Shown here: positions 1-7,004 of the stretch, one piece after another
How the letters are laid out: each line of letters begins with the position of its first letter
How positions within the stretch are numbered: position 1 is the first letter of the stretch
Origin: Chloroflexota bacterium
Lineage (GTDB): Bacteria; Chloroflexota; Limnocylindria; P2-11E
Length of the DNA stretch: 7,607 bases
Reading direction: 5' to 3'
Assembly: GCA_013695575.1 (NCBI GenBank)
Contig: JACDAF010000264.1
Span: 1-7,607 of the forward strand
Made by a program: the position numbers and the translations under genes
Notes under the pieces: generated by a model
Seen by the model: only the letters and a program-made list of their open reading frames with translations
What the model was told of the DNA's origin: nothing
Databases searched by the model: none

Positions 1-1136
<1,136 letters not shown>

Positions 1137-1140
<4 letters not shown>

Positions 1141-1628
1141 GGTACGAAGTCACCGTCGGCGAGCGGACCGTGCACGTCGAGATCGCGCCCGACGGGGGAC
1201 TGCTGGTTGATGACCGCGCCGTCGCACTGGATGCCGCGCCGGCCGGCGTGGGCGCGTGGACGATGCGGCTCGACGGTGCGTGCCACGAGGTACACGCGCT
1301 CTCGCGCGACCCGATGCGCCTGTGGGTCGACGGTCGCGAGGTGAGGGCGACCGTCATGGATGAGCGCGCGCTCGCCGCGCGGCGTGTCGGCGGTCGCGCG
1401 CCGTCCGGTCGACACGAGCTCCGCTCGCCGATGCCGGGCTTGATCAAGGCAGTGCATGTGAGCGAGGGCGACGCGGTCGAGCGCGGCGGGCCGCTCGTGA
1501 CGCTCGAGGCGATGAAGATGGAGAACGAGCTCCGAGCCCCTGAGGCCGGCCGTGTCACGCGTGTCGTCGCGTCCCCCGGCACGAAGGTGGAGGCCGGCGC
1601 GCTGCTGGTCGTGCTCGCACCGGAATGA
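1137..1628 (+). CDS. Biotin carboxyl carrier protein (biotinyl domain) of acyl-CoA carboxylase
   Basis: A 163-residue carrier that moves carboxybiotin between the biotin carboxylase and the carboxyltransferase. The C-terminal half (about 94-162) is a biotinyl/lipoyl domain with SPMPGLI at the start and EAMKMEN around the biotin-accepting Lys127. The N-terminal half (1-75) is a beta-rich segment resembling the linker region of propionyl-CoA carboxylase alpha chains. An Ala/Arg-rich linker (about 76-92) joins them. I chose GTG 1137 because it overlaps the upstream TGA as GTGA and is where homology to the alpha-chain linker resumes. The same frame is open further upstream, but there it only shadows the carboxylase gene. 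No strong ribosome binding site is visible, so translational coupling is likely. Its stop overlaps the next ATG (ATGA). Together with the preceding gene it equals one alpha subunit cut in two. Confidence 0.93.
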
Positions 1629-4012
1629 GGAGCCTGCTTCGCGCCGTCGCGGTCCTCGTCGCGCTGCTCCTCCCGACCGTGCTCATCGCGGGCTCGATCC
1701 TCGTGTACCGACCGCAGCCGGCGCTCGACGGCGACATCCGCGTGCTCGGCATGCACGAGCGCGGCGAGATCCTGCGCGACCACTATGGCGTGCCGCACAT
1801 CTTCGCTCGCAACGCGCACGACCTCTTCTTCATGCAAGGGTACGTGCTCGCGCAGGACCGGCTCTTCCAGATGGACCTCTACCGCCGCGCGGCGCATGGG
1901 ACGCTCTCCGAGGTGCTCGGAGAGGCGACGCTCGCGGCCGACAAGCTCACCCGGACGCTCTCGCTCGGTCGCGCGGCACACCGCGACGAGGATCTCCTCA
2001 CTGTCGAGGCACGGGCGGCGGCCGAGGCCTACGCGGAGGGTGTGAACAAGCTGATACAGCAGCGCGGCGAGTCACTGCCGCTCGAGTTCGTCCTGCTCGG
2101 ATACCGGCCGCACCCCTGGACGCCGCAGGACTCGCTCGCGATCATGAAGCTCCAGGCCTACGACCAGGCGATCAACTACGAGACCGAGCTCGTGCGGACC
2201 TCCGTCGCGAAGCGGCTCGGCGTCGCGGCGGTCCCGGCGCTCTTCCCGGAGCCACCCGGCACGACGGGCCTCGACGCGGCCTGGGCGCGCATTGCCCCGT
2301 ACGTCGGCCTGTCGGGTGGCCCCGGTCGGGAGGGTCGCGCCCCCGCAGATGGTCGCGAAGCGCTGCACGCGATCCTCGGCGGCGCGGGTCCCGGCGCCGG
2401 CTCGAATTGCTGGGCTCTCAGCGGCACCCGGACGGCCACCGGCCGCCCGCTCCTCGCCGGCGATCCGCACCTTGGCGTGCGCAACCCGTCGATCTGGTAC
2501 GAGGTCGCGCTCGACGGCGCCGGGTACCGTGTCACAGGCTTCACGGTCCCGGGCGTTCCCGGCGTGATCCTCGGCCACAACGACCGCGTCGCCTGGAGCC
2601 TTACGGTCGCCTACGTCGACCAGCAGGACCTGTACCTCGAGCGTCCCGACCCCGCTGACCCGCGACGCTTCCTGTACCGGGACGCGTTCGAGCCCGCGAC
2701 CGTGCACCGCGAGTCCATCCGCGTCAAGGGCCGGCGTGAGCCGGTGCCGTTCGAGATCGTCGTCACGCGGCACGGCCCGGTCCTCACTCCGGTCCTGAAG
2801 GACCAGGCGGCACCGCTGGCGTTGCGCTGGACCGCCCTGGAGGGCGGCCGCAACCTCGACGGGATCCTCGCACTCGACCGCGCCCGCGACTGGGCGTCGT
2901 TCCGGGCCGCGGCCGCGCTCGTGGAGGGACCCGCGCTCACGCTCTGCTACGCCGACGCGGACGGCCACATCGGCTACGCCATCGCCGGCCGTGTCCCGGT
3001 GCGCGCTTCGCCTGACGACGGCCGGCTGCCGCTCCCGGGCTGGACCGGAGAGCACGAGTGGCGAGAGCCGCTGGCGCCCGAGCGAAACCCCGCGGTCCTC
3101 GATCCAGCGGACGGGCTCGCCGTCATCGCCAACCAGCGCTGGATCGGGCTCGACGACGTGGGCTCGCCGTCCGAGTGGGACCCCGGCTTCCGCGCCGCCC
3201 GCGCGCGCGAGCTGATCGGCGGCATCGGGAAGGTGACCGTCGAGGACCTGCGGCGTCTGCAGACCGACGTCTTCGCGCTCGCTGCGCGGCCGTTCCGCGA
3301 GCTCATCGGCGCGGTCCCGTCCCTCGGACCCGCGACCGATCGCGCGGCCGATCTCGTCCGTAGGTGGGACGGAGTGCTCGCCGCGGACTCCGCGGCCGCC
3401 GCGGTGTATGAGACGTTCGTCTTTCACCTTCTCGCGCAGGTCTTCAAGACGAGGCTCGGTGAGGCGGTGTTCGCGGCCTACGTCGCCGACGCGCGGCCGG
3501 TCTTCGCGCTCCACGAGCTCGCCACCCGCCCGGCCGATCCGTGGCTCGCGGGCCTCGAGGTGCCCGTCCTAGGCCCCGACGGACTGGCCGCGCGCGCTCT
3601 TCGCAGCGCGGTGGACGAGCTCGGACGACGGCAGGGCACTAATCCGGCGACGTGGCGCTGGGGAGCGCTCCACCGCATCACGTTCGCGCATCCGCTCGGC
3701 GGCGCGATCCCCTTCGGCCTGCTCAACCTCGGCCCGTACGAGCGGCCAGGTGACGACGACACGGTGAACGACGCGCCGTACGACTTCACCAAGCCCTACG
3801 ACCTCCGCAGCCACGCCTCGCTACGGACGATCGTGGACTTCGCCGACATCGAGAGCTCGAGGTCGGTCCTCCCGACCGGACAGTCGGGCCAGGCCGGCTC
3901 GCGTCACTGGGGCGATCAGACGCAGCTGTGGCTGCGTGGGGAGCTGAAGCCGATGCCGCTTTCGCGCGGGCGAATAGGCGCCGAGTACCGGCTCGTCCTG
4001 CGCGCGCACTGA
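1625..4012 (+). CDS. Penicillin acylase family protein (Ntn hydrolase, S45)
   Basis: A 795-residue precursor of the self-cleaving Ntn amidases that includes penicillin G acylase, cephalosporin acylase and acyl-homoserine-lactone acylases. Residues 1-6 are basic and 7-28 hydrophobic (AVAVLVALLLPTVLIAG), giving a signal peptide or membrane anchor, so the enzyme probably acts outside the membrane. The alpha-chain region has DHYGVPHIFA and GYVLAQDRLFQMDLYRR. The spacer ends at GAG followed by SNCWALSG, making Ser260 the predicted new N-terminus and nucleophile of the beta chain. GDPHLG follows, with His282 at beta-position 23, as in cephalosporin and AHL acylases rather than the Gln of penicillin G acylase. 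RHGPV (383-386) and IANQRW (Asn503, beta 244) fit the oxyanion residues. The C-terminal PTGQSGQAGSRHWGDQ segment is family-typical. Length and all active-site landmarks are intact. The ATG overlaps the carrier-protein stop. The substrate cannot be read from sequence. Confidence 0.93.
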   Translation: MRSLLRAVAVLVALLLPTVLIAGSILVYRPQPALDGDIRVLGMHERGEILRDHYGVPHIFARNAHDLFFMQGYVLAQDRLFQMDLYRRAAHGTLSEVLGEATLAADKLTRTLSLGRAAHRDEDLLTVEARAAAEAYAEGVNKLIQQRGESLPLEFVLLGYRPHPWTPQDSLAIMKLQAYDQAINYETELVRTSVAKRLGVAAVPALFPEPPGTTGLDAAWARIAPYVGLSGGPGREGRAPADGREALHAILGGAGPGAGSNCWALSGTRTATGRPLLAGDPHLGVRNPSIWYEVALDGAGYRVTGFTVPGVPGVILGHNDRVAWSLTVAYVDQQDLYLERPDPADPRRFLYRDAFEPATVHRESIRVKGRREPVPFEIVVTRHGPVLTPVLKDQAAPLALRWTALEGGRNLDGILALDRARDWASFRAAAALVEGPALTLCYADADGHIGYAIAGRVPVRASPDDGRLPLPGWTGEHEWREPLAPERNPAVLDPADGLAVIANQRWIGLDDVGSPSEWDPGFRAARARELIGGIGKVTVEDLRRLQTDVFALAARPFRELIGAVPSLGPATDRAADLVRRWDGVLAADSAAAAVYETFVFHLLAQVFKTRLGEAVFAAYVADARPVFALHELATRPADPWLAGLEVPVLGPDGLAARALRSAVDELGRRQGTNPATWRWGALHRITFAHPLGGAIPFGLLNLGPYERPGDDDTVNDAPYDFTKPYDLRSHASLRTIVDFADIESSRSVLPTGQSGQAGSRHWGDQTQLWLRGELKPMPLSRGRIGAEYRLVLRAH

Positions 4013-4031
4013 TCCCGGTCTCCGCGCTCGA

Positions 4032-4037
4032 TACCAT
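4032..4037 (+). promoter_or_regulatory. Candidate -10 box (TACCAT) upstream of the mutase gene
   Basis: TACCAT lies 20 bases after the acylase stop, in one of the few AT-containing spots of the gap, and fits the TANNNT pattern of a sigma-70-type -10. No convincing -35 is visible. If used, it would give a transcript leader of about 110 bases carrying the hairpin repeat before the mutase ATG. Weak call based on pattern alone. Confidence 0.25.
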
Positions 4038-4053
4038 CGCGCTTGTGGAACAA

Positions 4054-4137
4054 GCGAGGAGCGGCTGTGCCGCGACGAGCCGCAGGGCCGCCGGGAGCCG
4101 CAGGGGCAGGGGCTCCTGTGCGGCGAAGCCGCGACGT
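4054..4137 (+). repeat. Intergenic hairpin repeat, copy A
   Basis: A structured non-coding element between the acylase and the mutase. It opens with GCGAGG, then a 16-base segment holding a perfect 5-bp hairpin (4061-4065 with 4069-4073, loop TGT), then CGAGCCGCAGGG. A second hairpin, GCGGC-GAA-GCCGC, lies at 4120-4132. The order GCGAGG, hairpin, CGAGCCGCAGGG and C-GAA-G hairpin recurs at 6224-6295 with the first hairpin in exactly the same register. Further complementary arms (4094-4099 with 4111-4116; 4097-4102 with 4119-4124) would compete with each other. Role unknown: REP-like repeat, processing or termination signal, or transcript leader element. The stretch is GC-rich, so some pairing is expected by chance. 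Confidence 0.55.
4077..4112 (+). repeat. Imperfect 18-bp tandem duplication inside repeat copy A
   Basis: GAGCCGCAGGG occurs at 4077-4087 and again at 4095-4105, a period of 18. The remaining seven bases of each unit are similar but not identical. Copy B has only one unit, so this looks like a local duplication that explains why copy A is longer between its two hairpins. Confidence 0.5.
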
Positions 4138-4154
4138 CGGCGTCGGGACCGGGG

Positions 4155-5804
4155 ATGAAGGAAGAGTTCGAGGCCTGGCGACGCGGCCCGTACGCGGAGG
4201 CCACGGCGCGCCTGCCCGAGCGCGGCCGCTTCCGGACGACGTACGGCCTGGACCTGCCGCCGATCGCGACACCGGACGAGCGCTACGACCAGGCCGTCGC
4301 GCGCCTCGGCTACCCGGGAGAAGCGCCCTACACGCGCGGGATCCAACCGACGATGTATCGCGGGCGCCTCTGGACGATGCGGCAGTACGCGGGCTTCGCC
4401 ACAGCGGCCGAATCGAACGCACGGTACCGCTACCTGCTCGAGAACGGACAGACGGGGCTCTCGGTCGCGTTCGACCTGCCGACGCAGATGGGCTACGACG
4501 CGGACGACCCACGCGTGGCCGGCGAGGTGGGCAAGGTCGGCGTCTCGATCTCGTGCCTCGACGACCTGGTCGAGCTCTTCGACGGGATCCCTCTCGCGGA
4601 CGTGACCACGTCGATGACGATCAACGCGACGGCGCCGATAGTGCTCGCGATGTACGTTGCCGCGGCGAAGCGGCAGCGCGCTCCGCTCGAGCGGCTCGGC
4701 GGAACCACCCAGAACGACATCCTGAAGGAGTACATCGCGCGCGGGACCTACATCTTCCCGCCCCGGCCTTCGATGCGGCTTGTCACAGATGTGTTCGCGT
4801 ACTGCGGTGAGCACCTGCCGCGCTGGAACACGATCTCGATCTCCGGGTACCACATCCGTGAGGCGGGTTCAGACGCGGTGCAGGAGCTCGCGTTCACGTT
4901 CGCGAACGCGATCGCGTACGTCGACGCCGCGGTGAGCGCGGGGCTTCCTGTCGAGCGGTTCGCGGGACAGCTCTCCTTCTTCTTCGCGGCGAACTCGACC
5001 CTCATCGAGGAGGTCGCGAAGTTCCGCGCCGCGCGCCGGCTCTGGGAGCGGATCACTCGCGAGCGGTACGGCGCGACGAACGCCGCGGCGCGGACGCTGC
5101 GGTTCCACACGCAGACGATGGGCTCAACGCTGACCGCGCAGCAGCCGCTGAACAACATCGTGCGCACCGCGATCGAGGCCCTCGCTGCCGTGCTCGGCGG
5201 CACGCAGTCGCTCCACACGAACGCCTACGACGAGGCGCTCGCGCTCCCGTCCGAGGAGTCCGCCCGCATCGCGCTGCGGACGCAGCAGATCATCGCCGAA
5301 GAGTCGGGCATCGCGGACACCATCGATCCCTTCGCCGGCTCGTACCTCGTCGAGACGCTCACGGCGGACCTCGAGGAGCGCGCGTGGGCCGAGATCACGA
5401 AGATCTCGTCACTCGGCGGCGCCCTCGCGGCGATCGAGCGCGGGTATCAGCAGCAGCAGATCGAGGACTCTGCCTACCGGTATCAGCGCGAGGTCGAGAC
5501 GAAAGAGCGGCTCATCGTCGGTCTGAACGCGTTCGCGACAGACGCGACCGGCGTGCGCGGGACGCTGCATGTGGATGAACACGTCGCCGAGGAGCGCAGG
5601 TCCAGGCTGGCCGCGCTGCGCGGGCGCCGCGATGTGGGTGCGGCGGGCCAGCGGCGCGCCGCACTGGTCGCAGCGGCGCGTCAGGATGCGCCGCTCATGC
5701 CGGCCATCGTGGCCGCGGTCGAGGCGGACGTCACGCTGGGCGAGATCTGCGGGGACCTTCGCGAGGTCTTCGGGACCTACGCACCGGTGGGACGCGCGGT
5801 GTGA
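4155..5804 (+). CDS. mcmA: Methylmalonyl-CoA mutase large (catalytic) subunit, without B12-binding domain
   Basis: Interconverts (R)-methylmalonyl-CoA and succinyl-CoA by adenosylcobalamin radical chemistry. The 549 residues cover only the TIM-barrel substrate domain, as in two-subunit mutases; the roughly 140-residue B12-binding partner must come from another gene. Blocks seen: TRGIQPTMYRGRLWTMRQYAG (59-80, here split for length as TRGIQPTMY and RGRLWTMRQYAG), GLSVAFDLPTQMGYD (101-115), TTQNDILKEYIARGTYIFPP (184-203) and SISGYHIREAG (228-238). By gap-free alignment to the Propionibacterium enzyme from memory, Tyr78, Arg196 and His233 match its Tyr89, Arg207 and His244. Tyr plus Arg is the methylmalonyl signature, whereas isobutyryl-CoA mutases carry Phe and Gln. 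Position 272 is Gln where Arg is usual. ATG 4155 gives the usual length, and no in-frame ATG, GTG or TTG lies upstream in the gap. Its ribosome binding site is weak (GGGACCGGGG, abutting the start). The stop overlaps the epimerase GTG. Confidence 0.96.
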   Translation: MKEEFEAWRRGPYAEATARLPERGRFRTTYGLDLPPIATPDERYDQAVARLGYPGEAPYTRGIQPTMYRGRLWTMRQYAGFATAAESNARYRYLLENGQTGLSVAFDLPTQMGYDADDPRVAGEVGKVGVSISCLDDLVELFDGIPLADVTTSMTINATAPIVLAMYVAAAKRQRAPLERLGGTTQNDILKEYIARGTYIFPPRPSMRLVTDVFAYCGEHLPRWNTISISGYHIREAGSDAVQELAFTFANAIAYVDAAVSAGLPVERFAGQLSFFFAANSTLIEEVAKFRAARRLWERITRERYGATNAAARTLRFHTQTMGSTLTAQQPLNNIVRTAIEALAAVLGGTQSLHTNAYDEALALPSEESARIALRTQQIIAEESGIADTIDPFAGSYLVETLTADLEERAWAEITKISSLGGALAAIERGYQQQQIEDSAYRYQREVETKERLIVGLNAFATDATGVRGTLHVDEHVAEERRSRLAALRGRRDVGAAGQRRAALVAAARQDAPLMPAIVAAVEADVTLGEICGDLREVFGTYAPVGRAV

Positions 5805-6223
5805 ACGTCGGCAAGCTGCATCACGCGGCGGTCGCCGTGCCGAGCCTCGCCGAGGCGATCCCCTTCTACACGAGCACGCTCGGGATGCGCGCCGGCGAGC
5901 CGCACGAGCTCCGTGACCAGGGCGTGCGGGCCGTCTTCGTCGAGAGCGGCGGCGCGCGGCTCGAGCTCATCGAGCCGATCGACTCAACCTCGGGTGTGGC
6001 GCGCTTCCTCGCCGAGCGCGGCCGCGCGACGCTCCATCACGTCTGCTACGAGGTCGCCGACCTGGATGCCGCCCTGCGGGAGCTCGCCGGCCGCGGCGTC
6101 GAGCTCGCCGATCGCGAGCCCGTAGCCGGCCTCGCGGGACGGGTCGCATTCCTCCACCCGCGAAGCGCCGGTGGCGTCCTGATCGAGCTCCTCGAGCGCG
6201 CGCCCGCAACCGGCTCGACATAG
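5801..6223 (+). CDS. mce: Methylmalonyl-CoA epimerase
   Basis: Converts (S)- to (R)-methylmalonyl-CoA, linking the carboxylase product to the mutase. It is a 140-residue member of the vicinal-oxygen-chelate (glyoxalase I) fold with two repeated beta-alpha-beta-beta-beta modules. Module 1 has LHHAAVAV, FYTSTLGM and RLELIEP; module 2 has LHHVCYEV, VAFLHP and VLIELLE. Predicted metal ligands are His8, Glu55, His80 and Glu129. The residue just before QGV, usually the catalytic Glu, appears to be Asp39. GTG 5801 overlaps the mutase stop (GTGA), with a GGTGGGA sequence about 8-10 bases upstream that could serve as ribosome binding site, so it is almost certainly co-translated with the mutase. Length is normal. 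Another VOC enzyme is possible on sequence alone, but the location next to the mutase makes the epimerase very likely. Confidence 0.93.
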   Translation: MNVGKLHHAAVAVPSLAEAIPFYTSTLGMRAGEPHELRDQGVRAVFVESGGARLELIEPIDSTSGVARFLAERGRATLHHVCYEVADLDAALRELAGRGVELADREPVAGLAGRVAFLHPRSAGGVLIELLERAPATGST

Positions 6224-6295
6224 GCGAGGCCGGGCTTGGCCTGGCCGAGCCGCAGGGGCCCCGGGATCCGGCGCAGACGAAGTCGCGCCGGGATC
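6224..6295 (+). repeat. Intergenic hairpin repeat, copy B
   Basis: Begins on the first base after the epimerase stop. GCGAGG (6224-6229) is followed by a 6-bp hairpin (6230-6235 with 6239-6244, loop TTG, one G-T pair), then CGAGCCGCAGGG (6246-6257) and a long hairpin with a GAA loop (6265-6295). The first hairpin occupies the same offsets as in copy A. Two of its pairs differ from copy A but remain paired (G-C to C-G, and C-G to G-T), and a pair next to the GAA loop changes G-C to A-T. That pattern suggests selection on structure. Function unknown. Confidence 0.55.
6265..6295 (+). terminator. Long GC-rich hairpin, possible terminator of the mutase-epimerase unit
   Basis: GATCCGGCGC (6265-6274) and GCGCCGGGATC (6285-6295) pair with one bulged G, and GAC/GTC (6276-6278, 6282-6284) extends the stem to a GAA loop, about 13 pairs with two single-base bulges. 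It lies 42 bases after the epimerase stop. The following bases (GGGGTTTGAG) lack a real T-run, so it is not a canonical intrinsic terminator. It may instead be part of the repeat only. Confidence 0.3.
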
Positions 6296-6315
6296 GGGGT
6301 TTGAGCAGGAGCCGG

Positions 6316-6321
6316 TAGTCT
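6316..6321 (+). promoter_or_regulatory. Candidate -10 box (TAGTCT) for a leaderless C26 hydrolase transcript
   Basis: TAGTCT matches TANNNT and ends 8 bases before the ATG at 6330, the spacing expected if transcription starts at or very near the start codon. No purine-rich ribosome binding site lies directly before that ATG (GGACGCGG). No clear -35 at the usual distance; TTGAGC at 6301 is too close. Common arrangement in high-GC bacteria, but inferred here. Confidence 0.4.
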
Positions 6322-6329
6322 GGACGCGG

Positions 6330-7004
6330 ATGGGGCCCCGGATAGCGCTCACGCTCTCGCGGACGGACACGCCGGTCCGGCGTATCTCGCGCCAGCTCTA
6401 CCTCGAGTCGCTCGAGCGCGCCGGCGCGGACGTGATCCCGCTCGAGCCGGGTGATCCGCTGCCGGCTTCGTTCGACGCGCTGTGCCTCGCGGGCGGTGGG
6501 GACGTGGACCCGAGCCGCTACGGCCAGGCGAACGAAGCGTGCCTGGGGATCGACCCCGAGCGCGACACGATGGAGTTCCTCGTGCTGGATCGGGCGCTCG
6601 CGTTGGACCTTCCGGTCCTCGGCATCTGCCGCGGCTTCCAGGTGCTCAACGTCGCATTCGGCGGCAGCCTGGTGCAGGACCTCCCCGGCCACCAGCCTGT
6701 CGGCGACGAGGTCGTCACGCACGAGGTCGCGGCCGACGCCGGATCGCTCCTTGGCCGCATCGCAGGCACGCAGCCACACACGGTGAACTCGAGGCACCAC
6801 CAGGGCGTCACTGACGAGCTGCTCGCGCCCTCGCTGCGGCCCACAGCGCGCGTGGGCCACCTGATCGAGGCGCTCGAGTCGGAGGCGCACCGCTTCGTGC
6901 TTGGCGTGCAGTGGCACCCCGAGCGCGCGGCCGAGGTCGCGCCCCCGGCCACGCGTGTGTTCAGCGCGCTCGTGGAGGCGGCGGCCCTCACCCCAACGCG
7001 GTGA
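6330..7004 (+). CDS. Gamma-glutamyl-gamma-aminobutyrate hydrolase family protein (peptidase C26, class I GATase-like)
   Basis: A 224-residue single-domain class I glutamine-amidotransferase fold. Family members such as PuuD hydrolyse gamma-glutamyl amides (gamma-Glu-GABA in putrescine breakdown); relatives act on other gamma-glutamyl compounds. Landmarks: IALTLSR at the N-terminus, LCLAGGGDVDPSRYG (51-65), the nucleophile elbow GICRGFQ with Cys100, NSRHHQGV around residues 153-160, and GVQWHPE with His196 and Glu198 completing the Cys-His-Glu triad. All catalytic residues are present and length is slightly below the usual 240-260. The preceding gap carries the repeat and a candidate leaderless promoter; its stop overlaps the next gene as GTGA. 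No polyamine gene is visible, so the exact substrate is open, and the link to the methylmalonyl genes upstream may be only positional. Confidence 0.92.
   Translation: MGPRIALTLSRTDTPVRRISRQLYLESLERAGADVIPLEPGDPLPASFDALCLAGGGDVDPSRYGQANEACLGIDPERDTMEFLVLDRALALDLPVLGICRGFQVLNVAFGGSLVQDLPGHQPVGDEVVTHEVAADAGSLLGRIAGTQPHTVNSRHHQGVTDELLAPSLRPTARVGHLIEALESEAHRFVLGVQWHPERAAEVAPPATRVFSALVEAAALTPTR

Noticed and set aside
2072..3514. 480-codon open frame on the - strand inside the acylase gene
   Set aside because: Antisense shadow of a GC-rich gene; it reads as low-complexity Arg/Gly/Ala sequence without domains, while the + strand frame carries all acylase motifs. The same holds for - strand frames at 1055-1981, 3786-4853, 5967-6917 and 6518-7528.
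4013..4154. Riboswitch (for example cobalamin) in the gap before the B12-dependent mutase
   Set aside because: I looked for the conserved B12-box (GCCACTG) and related core elements and found none; the gap is too short and is filled by the simple hairpin repeat.
4043..4810. 255-codon + strand frame across the mutase start
   Set aside because: Out of frame with the mutase and Arg/Pro/Gly-rich; a shadow of the mutase coding sequence.
4155..5804. Isobutyryl-CoA or 2-hydroxyisobutyryl-CoA mutase large subunit
   Set aside because: Tyr78 and Arg196 match the methylmalonyl-CoA-specific residues; isobutyryl-type enzymes have Phe and Gln, and the hydroxyisobutyryl type has Ile at the Tyr site. The epimerase neighbour agrees.
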